Shown: in pieces, positions 38,172-46,678 of the stretch | Numbering within the stretch: position 1 is the first letter of the stretch | How the letters are laid out: every line of letters starts with the position of its first letter | Notes under the pieces: model-generated | Seen by the model: the letters and a program-made list of their open reading frames with translations, nothing else | What the model was told of the DNA's origin: nothing | Databases searched by the model: none | Source of the DNA: Lutibacter sp. | GTDB taxonomy: Bacteria; Bacteroidota; Bacteroidia; Flavobacteriales; Flavobacteriaceae | DNA: 64,000 nucleotides | NCBI GenBank assembly: GCA_030694935.1 | Contig: JAUYUA010000053.1 | Span: forward strand, 1-64,000 | Reading direction: 5' to 3' | Position numbers and translations under genes: made by a program

Positions 38172-38272
38172 AATATTAAATAATATAATTTAATCAATTA
38201 TTTATAAAAGATCGAAAAATCAGGATACTTCAATAAAAAGTAAGATATTTGTTCCTTTAAAAGATATAATTA

Positions 38273-39406
38273 ATGAAAAAAATCATAGGATTTACATTAA
38301 TGGTTTTTATGATAGTTGTAAAAATTGATGCACAGGAAAATCCAAATGCAATCACAACTGCCGCGCCATTTTTATTGATTGCGCCTGATGCTCGTGCAGG
38401 TGGAATGGGTGATGTTGGCGTTGCCACTTCACCTGATGCCTATTCACAACACTGGAATGCTTCAAAGTTTGCGTTTATGGACTCACAATTTATGGTGGGC
38501 ATTGTTTATACGCCTTGGTTGCGGGAACTTACAAATGATGTTTTTTTAGGCGGTTTTTCATTTGCGAACAAAATTGATGACAGAAGCGCTTGGGCAGCGA
38601 GTTTAAAATATTTTAATTTAGGCCAAATAGATTTAACAGATATCAATGGAACGCCAGAAGGCACTGAAAAACTGAATGAGTTTTCGGTGGATGGTTCTTA
38701 TGCTTTAAAATTAAGTGAAACATACTCGATGGGCGTAACCTTGCGCTATATTCGTTCCGATTTGGGGATTGAATCTGCAAATTCAACCATAAATCCGGTT
38801 AATACTTTTGCCGTTGATGTTTCCGGCTATTATGAATCTGAGGAACAAAGTTATGGCAACATTAACGGTATTTGGAGAGGTGGTTTCAATGTTTCTAACA
38901 TTGGTCCGAAAGTTTCTTACTCAAACGACGGACAAGAAAACTATATTCCGACAAATTTAAAACTTGGGGGCGGATTTGATTTTATTTTAGACAGAAGCAA
39001 CAATGTAAGCATCAATTTGGAATTTAATAAATTACTGGTTCCTACACCAAGCGTTTCTCAGTCTGAAAATGGCGGACCTCCTTATATTCAAGAAGATGTG
39101 AATTTTTTTAGCGGTATTTTTAAATCATTTAATGATGCGCCGGGCGGATTTAGCGAAGAACTTAAAGAGGTAACTTGGGGCTTGGGCGCTGAATATATGT
39201 ATGACAATGCTTTTGCATTGAGAGCTGGATATTTTAATGAAAGTGATTTAAAAGGATCACGTAAATATTTTACGGTTGGTACCGGATTTAAATTTAAAAG
39301 TTCTAAACTTGATATTTCCTACTTATTCAATGCTTCGGAAATTAAAAACCCACTAGAAAATACACTTCGATTCTCCTTGTCTTTCGATTTTGGAAATTCA
39401 TATTAA
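38273..39406 (+). CDS. porV: PorV-type type IX secretion outer-membrane protein
   Basis: 377 residues. A signal peptide ending KIDAQ is followed by AAPFLLIAPDARAGGMGDVG (about 30-49), the hallmark of PorV/LptO proteins. FadL-like beta-barrel strands follow, ending NTLRFSLSFDFGNSY. PorV is the shuttle that receives type IX cargo from the translocon and works with the PorU sortase at the surface. Cargo with a matching C-terminal domain is encoded in this window (the amylase at 2831-6160). It is followed by cdd, as in other Flavobacteriia, but porU is missing upstream. Confidence 0.92.
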   Translation: MKKIIGFTLMVFMIVVKIDAQENPNAITTAAPFLLIAPDARAGGMGDVGVATSPDAYSQHWNASKFAFMDSQFMVGIVYTPWLRELTNDVFLGGFSFANKIDDRSAWAASLKYFNLGQIDLTDINGTPEGTEKLNEFSVDGSYALKLSETYSMGVTLRYIRSDLGIESANSTINPVNTFAVDVSGYYESEEQSYGNINGIWRGGFNVSNIGPKVSYSNDGQENYIPTNLKLGGGFDFILDRSNNVSINLEFNKLLVPTPSVSQSENGGPPYIQEDVNFFSGIFKSFNDAPGGFSEELKEVTWGLGAEYMYDNAFALRAGYFNESDLKGSRKYFTVGTGFKFKSSKLDISYLFNASEIKNPLENTLRFSLSFDFGNSY

Positions 39407-39440
39407 GAAACTAACCAATTGCCTGAACTAAAAATTTTTG

Positions 39441-39923
39441 ATGAAGAAAATTGAACTAAAAACCCAGATAACTATTTTTGATTCCATTGAAGAATTGCCA
39501 ACCATTGTAAAAGGTTTGATGGATAAAGCCATTGAAGCCAAACAAAATGCCTACGCGCCTTATTCTAAGTTTAAAGTTGGCGCCGCCTTTCTTTTGGATG
39601 ACGGAACCATTATCACTGGAAACAATCAGGAAAATGCCGCATATCCCTCGGGAATGTGTGCTGAGCGTGTCGCAATCTGGAAAGTATCTTCCGATTTTCC
39701 CCATAAAAAAATATTGAAGTTGGCCATTTCGGCAAGTTCTTCCTCCCAAATTCTTAAAGAACCTGTGGCTCCTTGCGGGGCTTGCAGACAAACATTATCG
39801 GAATACGAAATAAAACAAAAGGAAAAAATTGAAGTTTATTTTATGGGCGAAGAAGGTGAAATTATTAAATCCGATTCGGTTTTAGATTTACTTCCAATAG
39901 CTTTCGATAAAACTTTTTTATAA
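39441..39923 (+). CDS. cdd: Cytidine deaminase
   Basis: 160 residues from ATG 39441; the TTG just before it is in frame but unnecessary. NAYAPYSKFKVGAAFLLDDG is the substrate-site start. The zinc motif is SGMCAERVAIWKV with the catalytic Glu, and the remaining ligands are in PCGACRQTLSEY. It deaminates cytidine and deoxycytidine in pyrimidine salvage. It lies 34 bp after porV, with which it is often neighbour in this family. The haemoglobin-like gene follows closely. Confidence 0.95.
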   Translation: MKKIELKTQITIFDSIEELPTIVKGLMDKAIEAKQNAYAPYSKFKVGAAFLLDDGTIITGNNQENAAYPSGMCAERVAIWKVSSDFPHKKILKLAISASSSSQILKEPVAPCGACRQTLSEYEIKQKEKIEVYFMGEEGEIIKSDSVLDLLPIAFDKTFL

Positions 39924-39929
39924 AACTTG

Positions 39930-40316
39930 ATGAAGGGCGATATTAGAAACCGGGAGGATATTTACTTGCTGGTAAAAGAGTTTTACGTAAAATTAATGAA
40001 TGATGATCTAATGCATCATTTTTTTGAGGAATTTTCCAATCCGGAATTACTGGAGGAACATTTACATATTTTGGTCGATTTTTGGGACAACATCCTTTTT
40101 TATTCTGGCTCCTATCAAAAAAACGCCATGAAACCTCACTTGGATTTGCAACCTGCAAAACCTTTTAAAGTCGAGCATTTTAAGCAGTGGATTTTGCATT
40201 TCAACAATACAATCGATGAACATTTTGAGGGAGAAATTGCCCATGCGGCCAAATCTCGCGCACTATCTATCGCAACAGTGATGCAAATTAAAATAGCGGA
40301 AATGGACAAGCAATAA
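39930..40316 (+). CDS. Group III truncated haemoglobin
   Basis: 128 residues from ATG 39930. DIRNREDIYLLVKEFYVKLM opens the globin core. HILVDFWDNILFYSGSYQKN and MKPHLDLQPAKPFKVEHFKQ carry the conserved FW and the helix E/F region, and VEHFKQWILHFNNTIDEHF holds the proximal His motif of group III (HFxxW). AAKSRALSIATVM closes the fold. The protein should bind haem and O2, NO or a related ligand; the physiological role of group III globins is poorly known. It lies 6 bp after cdd, so co-transcription is likely. Confidence 0.88.
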   Translation: MKGDIRNREDIYLLVKEFYVKLMNDDLMHHFFEEFSNPELLEEHLHILVDFWDNILFYSGSYQKNAMKPHLDLQPAKPFKVEHFKQWILHFNNTIDEHFEGEIAHAAKSRALSIATVMQIKIAEMDKQ

Positions 40317-40352
40317 AAAAACTTGTTATCTTTACGTTTTTAAAAAAAAGCA

Positions 40353-41423
40353 ATGGCAATAAACTCAGTAATTACAGGAACAGGAAGCTATATTCCTACA
40401 GTGGTTAAAAAAAATTCAGATTTTTTAACCAGTCAATTTTTAAATGAAGACGGCACCTCTTTTGTTTATGAAAATGAAATTATAATAGAAAAATTTAAGT
40501 CGATTACAGGCATTGAAGAAAGACGTTATGCAAGTCCGGAATTAAATTCGTCAGATTTGGCATTTTTTGCAGCCGAAAAAGCGATTGCAGATGCTAAAAT
40601 TGACCAGGAAGATTTAGATTATATTATTTTGGCGCATAATTTTGGAGACGTTAAAAGTGCCTCAAACCAAAGCGATATCTTGCCAAGTTTGGCTTCAAGA
40701 GTAAAACACCGATTGGGAATAAAAAATCCGAATTGTGTGGCTTACGATATTCTTTTCGGATGTCCGGGATGGATTCAGGGAATGATTCAGGCAGAAGCTT
40801 ACATCAAATCGGGAATGGCGAAAAAATGTTTGGTGGTTGGTACAGAAACACTTTCAAGAGTTTTAGATGACCATGACCGAGATTCGATGATTTATTCTGA
40901 TGGCGCTGGCGCTTGTGTGGTTGAAGCAATAGAAAGTGATGCCGAAATAGGCATTTTAAGTTATGCCGCACAAACCTATACTTTTGAAGAATGCTTTTAC
41001 CTGTTTTTTGGAAAATCATTCGATAAATCAAAAGATGAGCATACACGTTATATAAAAATGTATGGCAGAAAAATTTATGAATTTGGATTAAGCTACGTGC
41101 CAACGGCCATGAAAGAAGCTTTGGATAAAGCTGGTGTGGATATTTTGGATGTAAAGAAAATTTTAATTCATCAGGCCAATGAAAAAATGGATGAAGCCAT
41201 TATTAAACGATTTTACCGTTTGTATAAGACAGAAATTCCGGAAGCGGTGATGCCAATGAGCATCCATACGTTGGGAAATAGTTCTGTGGCCACTGTAATC
41301 ACCTTGTATGATTTAATTAAACACGGAAACCTAAAACCTCACAGTCTTCATAAAGGAGATGTGATATTGATGGCGTCAGTGGGTGCTGGAATGAATATAA
41401 ACGCGATGGTTTATAAATATTAG
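40353..41423 (+). CDS. 3-oxoacyl-ACP synthase III-like protein (FabH/thiolase superfamily)
   Basis: 356 residues. The catalytic triad is readable: C137 in DILFGCPGWI, H273 in LIHQANEKMD and N309 in TLGNSSVAT. ITGIEERRYASPELNSSDLA (about 51-70) matches KAS III. It is longer at the N-terminus than canonical FabH (about 320 residues), with an insert around residues 26-50, and the Cys context CPGW differs from the usual ACxGF. Such divergent copies exist in Bacteroidota in addition to the housekeeping FabH, so this may be a second synthase with another acyl substrate. It stands alone on the plus strand and ends at a bidirectional terminator. Confidence 0.85.
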   Translation: MAINSVITGTGSYIPTVVKKNSDFLTSQFLNEDGTSFVYENEIIIEKFKSITGIEERRYASPELNSSDLAFFAAEKAIADAKIDQEDLDYIILAHNFGDVKSASNQSDILPSLASRVKHRLGIKNPNCVAYDILFGCPGWIQGMIQAEAYIKSGMAKKCLVVGTETLSRVLDDHDRDSMIYSDGAGACVVEAIESDAEIGILSYAAQTYTFEECFYLFFGKSFDKSKDEHTRYIKMYGRKIYEFGLSYVPTAMKEALDKAGVDILDVKKILIHQANEKMDEAIIKRFYRLYKTEIPEAVMPMSIHTLGNSSVATVITLYDLIKHGNLKPHSLHKGDVILMASVGAGMNINAMVYKY

Positions 41424-41488
41424 TGTAAATGAGTATTTAATTGCCTAAAGTTTGGAGTACTTAAAGTTATAAAAAAAATGAATAAATA

Positions 41489-41512
41489 AAAGTCCGTTTT
41501 CGGACTTTTTTT
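41489..41512. terminator. Bidirectional terminator
   Basis: AAAGTCCG TTTT CGGACTTT with T-runs on both sides lies between the convergent KAS III-like and Nnr genes. It touches the stop codon of the latter. Confidence 0.8.
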
Positions 41513-43025
41513 ATGCCTCTTTTTTGATGGAAATTTCTAAAATTGCTACTGCCAAATATTCAAAAATAGTGGTGGCGGTAAAAGTTTCATAACCTGTGGC
41601 AGGCAAGGCCAAATCAGCAGTTCTTCCATGCAGGTAAACACCTAAAATTGCCGCATTTATAGGTTTATAGCCTTGGGCAATCAATCCGGTAATCATTCCG
41701 GTCAACACATCGCCGCTTCCGCCAGTTGCCAATGCTTGATTTCCGGTGGAATTGAAAAATAGTTGATCATTATTGACAATTACGGTATGCGCACCTTTTA
41801 TGACCACAATTGTTTTATGCTTTTTGGAAAATTCAAATGTTTTATCAAGTTTTTCATAATCATTTTTCCAAGCGCCAATGAGTCGTTCCAACTCTTTTGG
41901 ATGCGGCGTTAAAATGGTATTTTTTGGTAAATAGTTGAGCAATAGTTGATTATTGGAAAGCAAATTAATGCCATCGGCATCAATCACCAAAGGAAGTTTA
42001 TTGTCTTTTATGAAATTTTCAAACCCTTGTGCTGTTTTTTCAGCAGTTCCCATTCCCGGACCTATGCCAATAACGGTTGGATTTGTTTTAAAATTGAAAT
42101 ACGTTAAAACAGCATCTGTATCCACTTCCACCATCACTTCGGGCACCGATGTTTGCAAAATGTCATAACCACATTTTGGAATATAGGCCGAAACCAATCC
42201 GCTTCCAATTTTCAAGGCTGCTTTTGAAGCCAATGTTATGGCGCCCATTTTTCCAAAACTTCCGCCAATCATCAGGGAATGGCCATAAGTGCCTTTGTGA
42301 TCCCATTTTTTGCGGGTTTTGTATAAGGGAATAATATCAGTGAATGTGATATAATGGCTTTTTGGCTTTAAACTTTCAATATAATTTTGATCCAAACCAA
42401 TATCAATAACTTCCCAAGTATTTACGAAATCTTTATTTTCCGGCAACAAAAAAGCCAATTTTGGTGTTTGAAAAGTGAGAATATGGCTCGATTTTAATAC
42501 AGAATCACTGTCGGTAACAGTTTTGTCTCCAAACAATCCCGACGGAATATCGATGGCCAAAGTAAAAACCTTTTTATTATTAAGATATTGTATTAATGTT
42601 TTGGTGAAACCTTCCGGATTTCTGCTAAGCCCGTTTCCGAAAATGGCATCAATTACCATGTCATTTACATGAATTTCAGGAAAGTCATTTTCGTTATTCA
42701 GTTCAATAGGGGTTAAACCAATTTCTTTTAATCTGTTGTAATTAACTATAAATTCTTCACTGCGTTTATCGCTAAAATTAACAATATAGCATTTTATTTG
42801 ATAGTTATGTTTGTATAAAAGGCGTGCAATGACCAAACCGTCACCGCCATTATTTCCAATGCCACAAAATACGTGAATTTTAATATTTTCCCCCTGCAAC
42901 TTGTTGTGCAGCCACTGAAAGCATTTGGTAGCCGCAGTTTCCATTAAATCAATAGAAGATATTCCGGCCAATTTAATGGTGGCCTTGTCGGTTTTTTCGG
43001 TTTGTTCCGGAGAAAGAATGTACAT
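41511..43025 (-). CDS. nnr: Bifunctional NAD(P)H-hydrate epimerase / ADP-dependent dehydratase
   Basis: 504 residues from the ATG at 43025; an in-frame start 30 bp upstream is less likely. The N-terminal epimerase half (about 1-215) has HVFCGIGNNGGDGLVIARLL and VIDAIFGNGLSR. The C-terminal dehydratase half has HKGTYGHSLMIGGSFGKMGA, VIGIGPGMGTAEK, ILTPHPKELERLIG and ATGGSGDVLTGMITG, the ADP site. The protein repairs hydrated NAD(P)H. This fusion is the common form in bacteria and no domain is missing. Confidence 0.95.
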   Translation of the reverse strand: MYILSPEQTEKTDKATIKLAGISSIDLMETAATKCFQWLHNKLQGENIKIHVFCGIGNNGGDGLVIARLLYKHNYQIKCYIVNFSDKRSEEFIVNYNRLKEIGLTPIELNNENDFPEIHVNDMVIDAIFGNGLSRNPEGFTKTLIQYLNNKKVFTLAIDIPSGLFGDKTVTDSDSVLKSSHILTFQTPKLAFLLPENKDFVNTWEVIDIGLDQNYIESLKPKSHYITFTDIIPLYKTRKKWDHKGTYGHSLMIGGSFGKMGAITLASKAALKIGSGLVSAYIPKCGYDILQTSVPEVMVEVDTDAVLTYFNFKTNPTVIGIGPGMGTAEKTAQGFENFIKDNKLPLVIDADGINLLSNNQLLLNYLPKNTILTPHPKELERLIGAWKNDYEKLDKTFEFSKKHKTIVVIKGAHTVIVNNDQLFFNSTGNQALATGGSGDVLTGMITGLIAQGYKPINAAILGVYLHGRTADLALPATGYETFTATTIFEYLAVAILEISIKKEA

Positions 43026-43138
43026 AATAAGTTTAAAGTTAAAAGCTGAAAGCAAAAAGCTGAAATGTTAAACGTTATAAGTTGAAACGTTAAATGTTGA
43101 AACCAGAAACCAATAATCATCAACTCATAACAAATAAC

Positions 43139-43322
43139 ATATAATGCGAATTAAGGCTTAGATTATGTCAATAGACGCCTGCTTTAGCGGGCGGGAAAAT
43201 ATTGAATTTCAAATTGGCTTTAGCCAAAATAATAAAAATGTTTTGGCTAAAGCCTTCAACACGAACATATTTTAATCCATTGGCTAAAGCCAACGGCTAT
43301 TCAACCCTTAATTTGCATATAT
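43139..43322. mobile_element. REP/MITE-like element of nested GGCTTTAGCC palindromes
   Basis: The 316-bp gap between nnr and accA holds a structured repeat. GGCTTTAGCCAAAA (43216-43229) and TTTTGGCTAAAGCC (43241-43254) make a perfect 14-bp stem. TTGGCTTTAGCCAA (43214-43227) and TTGGCTAAAGCCAA (43280-43293) are palindromes by themselves. The outer ends ATATAATGCGAATTAAGG (43139-43156) and CCTTAATTTGCATATAT (43306-43322) are an imperfect inverted repeat. Upstream (43030-43110) is a tract of GTTAAATGTTGAAA-type words. Confidence 0.65.
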
Positions 43323-43341
43323 AACAAACAATAAAAAAAAA

Positions 43342-44295
43342 CTACCCTTTAAAAACACCCATTTCGGCGTATTTTTCCATGCGTTTTTTTACGAGTTCTT
43401 TTGGCGTTAGTTTTTTAAGTTCATCGAAAGCCTTCAGAATGGTTTTTTCAACTTCTTTAAAGGCAGTTTCCCTGTCATAATGAGCTCCGCCCAGCGGTTC
43501 TTTAATGATTCCGTCTATCAATTTTTGTTTTTTCATGTCATCCGCAGTTAATTTCAGCGCTTCTGCGGCTTCTTCCTTGTGTTCCCAGCTTCTCCATAAA
43601 ATAGAAGAACAAGATTCGGGAGAAATAACGCTGTACCAGGTATTTTCCATCATATAAACACGGTCTCCAACACCAATTCCCAATGCACCTCCCGATGCGC
43701 CTTCACCAATTACTACGGTAATAATTGGGGTTTTTAAACGGGTCATTTCAAAAATATTGCGGGCAATGGCTTCTCCTTGTCCGCGTTCTTCCGCTTCCAA
43801 TCCCGGATAAGCGCCTGGTGTGTCCAATAAAGTAACCACAGGAATTCCAAATTTTTCCGCCATTTTCATCAAACGCAATGCTTTTCTGTAGCCTTCAGGA
43901 TTCGACATTCCGAAATTTCTGTATTGTCGTGTTTTTGTGTTATAGCCTTTTTGTTGGCCAATAAACATAAACGATTGATTTCCTATTTTTCCCAATCCGC
44001 CAACCATGGCTTTGTCGTCTTTAAATGTTCGGTCGCCGTGCAGTTCCATAAAAGTTTCTCCGGCAAGCGCCGTAATATGGTCTAAGGTATAAGGCCTGCT
44101 TGGGTGGCGCGAAAGTTGCACGCGTTGCCAGGCAGTCAGGTTTTTATAGATATCAGTTTTGGTCTTTAGTAATTTTTTTTCAATGTTTCTGCAACTTTCG
44201 GTCATATCAACATCGCTTTCTTCACCAATTAAAACACATTTGTTGTATTGTTCCTCTAATTCTTTAATTGGCAATTCAAAATCTAAATATTCCAT
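43342..44295 (-). CDS. accA: Acetyl-CoA carboxylase carboxyltransferase subunit alpha
   Basis: 317 residues. [19 protein letters not shown] (about 59-77) and [20 protein letters not shown] are classic AccA motifs. [40 protein letters not shown] and [20 protein letters not shown] complete the crotonase-fold acyl-CoA site. It works with AccD to carboxylate acetyl-CoA for fatty acid synthesis. The length fits the family. A TATATTTG box on the minus strand at 44319-44326 supports the start. Confidence 0.97.
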   Translation of the reverse strand: MEYLDFELPIKELEEQYNKCVLIGEESDVDMTESCRNIEKKLLKTKTDIYKNLTAWQRVQLSRHPSRPYTLDHITALAGETFMELHGDRTFKDDKAMVGGLGKIGNQSFMFIGQQKGYNTKTRQYRNFGMSNPEGYRKALRLMKMAEKFGIPVVTLLDTPGAYPGLEAEERGQGEAIARNIFEMTRLKTPIITVVIGEGASGGALGIGVGDRVYMMENTWYSVISPESCSSILWRSWEHKEEAAEALKLTADDMKKQKLIDGIIKEPLGGAHYDRETAFKEVEKTILKAFDELKKLTPKELVKKRMEKYAEMGVFKG

Positions 44296-44318
44296 ATTTT
44301 CAAAGTTTGGTTGAACTA

Positions 44319-44326
44319 CAAATATA
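44319..44326 (-). promoter_or_regulatory. -7 box for accA
   Basis: Minus-strand TATATTTG matches TAnnTTTG and lies about 24 bp before the accA ATG. The -33 element is not clear. Confidence 0.4.
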
Positions 44327-44353
44327 ACAACTAATCAATTTTAGAAAGTTAAA

Positions 44354-45232
44354 TTATAGTCTTTTTTTATTTTTTAAAATTCCGTTGACCACAACAATCA
44401 ATAAAATTACTGTTGCCCCAATATAAAACTGTGTGCTCATTTTTTCTTTTTCGCCAAATATAAGCACCGCTAAAATGATTCCGTAAACGGGTTCTAAATT
44501 CAACGTGAGTATAACGGTATAAGGTGTTAGGTGTTTCATTATTTTTACTGAAACGATAAAAGCGTAAGCCGTACAAATGCTGCTTAAGATAAACAAATAT
44601 AAAAAGTCCGATGATTTTAACGCAAATTGCTCAAAGGTGAAGCCAGTGGTGAACAAAACGTAAATGGTTATGAAACCAACGCCGAATAACAATTGATAAA
44701 AGGAAATTACTTCGGCTTCATATTTTCTTATGTATAAACCGTTTAGGACTGTAAACAGTACCGATAAGAATGAAGCGATTAGGGCATAAATAATTCCCAA
44801 AGTATAATCTCCTTCAACATTTAAAATGATGTATAATCCGGCAATTACAATGAGTCCAAACAGCAATTCCAGAAAATTAATGCGTCTCCTGAAAAATAGA
44901 GGTTCTATAAATGAAGTGAACAAAGCTCCTGTACTCAAGGCGATTAAGGCAACAGAGACATTGGCGACTTTAATTGCCGAGAAAAAAAAGATCCAATGAA
45001 TGGCTATGATAACACCTCCAATAAAAAATTTTAAAAGCGCTTTTGGCCCTATGCTTAACGGTTTTTTTTTAATGATAAAATAGATGAATACCAAAATTAC
45101 TGCGAAGAGCATTCGATACCAAACTAAAGGAATGGCATCAATGCTAATTAAGGCTCCTAAAATGGCGGTAAATCCCCAAATAAATACCAAGAAATGGAGA
45201 TGAAGGTAGTTTTTTAGCTCAGTTTTTGGCAT
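44354..45232 (-). CDS. EamA/DMT-superfamily transporter
   Basis: 292 residues with about ten hydrophobic segments. It starts YLHLHFLVFIWGFTAILGAL and has the internal duplication typical of EamA proteins: the two halves begin near residues 10 and 150. LIALSTGALFTSFIEPLFFR in the first half and LTLNLEPVYGIILAVLIFGE in the second are characteristic. The substrate is unknown (metabolite or amino acid export is common). Its start overlaps the end of the LptF/LptG-type gene by 14 bp, so the two are translated from one mRNA. Confidence 0.88.
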   Translation of the reverse strand: MPKTELKNYLHLHFLVFIWGFTAILGALISIDAIPLVWYRMLFAVILVFIYFIIKKKPLSIGPKALLKFFIGGVIIAIHWIFFFSAIKVANVSVALIALSTGALFTSFIEPLFFRRRINFLELLFGLIVIAGLYIILNVEGDYTLGIIYALIASFLSVLFTVLNGLYIRKYEAEVISFYQLLFGVGFITIYVLFTTGFTFEQFALKSSDFLYLFILSSICTAYAFIVSVKIMKHLTPYTVILTLNLEPVYGIILAVLIFGEKEKMSTQFYIGATVILLIVVVNGILKNKKRL

Positions 45233-46307
45233 TTTTAAGGTATAAATAGATGGTTAAAGCTCCAAATACAATATTTGGCAACCAAACCACAAAGAATGAA
45301 TTTTTTTCGGCACCGGCACCCAATACTTCCGCAATTTTCAGTAAAAATACATAAACGAACATAAGCGAGATTCCAATTGCCAAATTTACGCCCATACCGC
45401 CCCGTCGTTTTTTTGAAGCCAGGGAAACTGCTAAAAATGTCAATATATAAGATGAAATAGGCAAGCTGGTTCGTTTGTGGAGTTCAACCAAGTACACATT
45501 TAAATTGCTGACGCCTCTGTCTCTTGAGGTATTGATAAATTCATTCAATTTTATGGAATTCATTTCTTTGGCCATATAATCGACATAAATTAAATCCTCG
45601 TCGGTGAAATTAAACGTCGTATCTAATCTGGTTCCCGATTCTATAATGTCTCGCTCTTTTAAAATAAATCTTTTTTTATAGTTGATTAATTGAAAAGTGC
45701 TGTCTTTTTCCTCCCAACGAATATTATCGGCAAACAGTTTATATTTTAGTTTGGTGCCTTCAAATTTTTCATAAGAAAAATTATAGCCAACTTTGGTGTC
45801 AACCGTATAGCTTTTTAAAAACACAAAATCATTTGGCCCTAATTGCAAATTAATATTGGTTAAATAATTTTCATTAAACTGTGTTTTTTTTAAATATTTC
45901 CTGTTAAATTCCTCGTATGTTTTATTGCTGTTTGGCACCACAAAATGATTCATGATTAAAGCAAATACAGTCACAATGGTTGCCCCGATAAAATAAGGTT
46001 TTAAAAAACGCGTAAATGATATTTTAGCTGAATGTATGGCAATAACTTCTGTATTGCCGGCGAGTTTTGAGGTAAAGAATATGACGGCAATAAAAAGCGC
46101 CAAAGGCATAAAGGTATTGCCATAAATGATGATAAAATTGAAGTAATAGTCTTTAATAATTTCCGGCAACTTTAAATCGGCGTGGCGCAAAAATTTATCT
46201 ACTTTTTCCGACACGTCAATAGCTATTGCAATTGGGATCAATAACATTAATACCAGCAAAAAGGAGCTTAAATATTTTTTTAATATGTATTTGTCGAGAA
46301 TTCTCAA
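45219..46307 (-). CDS. LptF/LptG-family permease (YjgP/YjgQ)
   Basis: 362 residues. The N-terminus MRILDKYILKKYLSSFLLVL and following helices match the YjgP/YjgQ family. A periplasmic beta-jellyroll (about 130-270) is framed by three helices on each side, and RTSLPISSYILTFLAVSLAS and RRGGMGVNLAIGISLMFVYV mark the second membrane part. LptF/G extract lipopolysaccharide from the inner membrane with the LptB ATPase. Bacteroidota often have two scattered copies, so I do not decide between F and G. Confidence 0.92.
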   Translation of the reverse strand: MRILDKYILKKYLSSFLLVLMLLIPIAIAIDVSEKVDKFLRHADLKLPEIIKDYYFNFIIIYGNTFMPLALFIAVIFFTSKLAGNTEVIAIHSAKISFTRFLKPYFIGATIVTVFALIMNHFVVPNSNKTYEEFNRKYLKKTQFNENYLTNINLQLGPNDFVFLKSYTVDTKVGYNFSYEKFEGTKLKYKLFADNIRWEEKDSTFQLINYKKRFILKERDIIESGTRLDTTFNFTDEDLIYVDYMAKEMNSIKLNEFINTSRDRGVSNLNVYLVELHKRTSLPISSYILTFLAVSLASKKRRGGMGVNLAIGISLMFVYVFLLKIAEVLGAGAEKNSFFVVWLPNIVFGALTIYLYLKNAKN

Positions 46308-46373
46308 TGAATTGTTTATTTGTTTAATCGTTTATTTGTTTATTTGTTTCACTTCGGCTACGCTTCGGCTACG

Positions 46374-46464
46374 CTCAGCGACCACGCTCAGCGACCACGC
46401 TCAGTGACCGCGCTCAGTGACCTCGCTTAGTGACCTCGCTCAGTGAGCGCGCTCAGTGACCCAC
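46374..46464. repeat. 13-bp tandem repeat, about seven units
   Basis: The unit CTCAGCGACCACG (later CTCAGTGACCTCG) repeats with period 13 from 46374 to 46464. It is preceded by two CTTCGGCTACG words. There are point differences between units. It lies downstream of tgt and upstream of the lptF/G-like gene. It continues into a tract of TTCCGTCTTCC words to 46640. Confidence 0.85.
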
Positions 46465-46527
46465 TTTTGGCTTCCGTCTTCAGTCCTGCCTCCGGTAGGC
46501 AAGCTTCCGTATTCGGTCTTCCGTCTT

Positions 46528-46678
46528 CCGACTTCCGTCCCGATAGCTATCGGGATCTGACTACATTCTGTTATTTCTGCTTCGAGTTTCCTACTTCCTA
46601 CTTCCGTCTTCCTACTCCCGACTCCCGACTCCCGACTTCCGTCCCGATAGCTATCGGGATCTGACTACATCCTGTTAT
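46528..46678. repeat. 47-bp direct repeat including the tgt 3-prime end
   Basis: Two copies (46528-46574 and 46632-46678, 104 bp apart) match at 46 of 47 positions. Each contains the palindrome CCCGATAGCTATCGGG followed by ATCTGACTACAT. In the right copy the last 14 bp are the stop and final codons of tgt, so a piece of coding sequence has been copied into the repeat tract downstream. Confidence 0.8.

Larger units (their letters stand above)
37461..38272. other. 812-bp gldJ-porV intergenic region without porU
   Basis: This stretch is very AT-rich with no open frame of note on either strand. It holds the second copy of the 143-bp element (37649-37791), an AACAAACGTTTTTT word (about 38098) and a promoter-like TATTTTTG. 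In Flavobacterium johnsoniae and relatives porU lies between gldJ and porV; I find no remnant of its coding sequence here. Confidence 0.7.

Noticed and set aside
37461-38272. Remnant of porU in the gldJ-porV gap
   Set aside because: No peptidase-like or C25 motif is found in any frame; the DNA is AT-rich and full of stops.
46443-46664. Plus-strand open frame after the 13-bp repeat
   Set aside because: It is composed of repeat words and nested palindromes; no family features.
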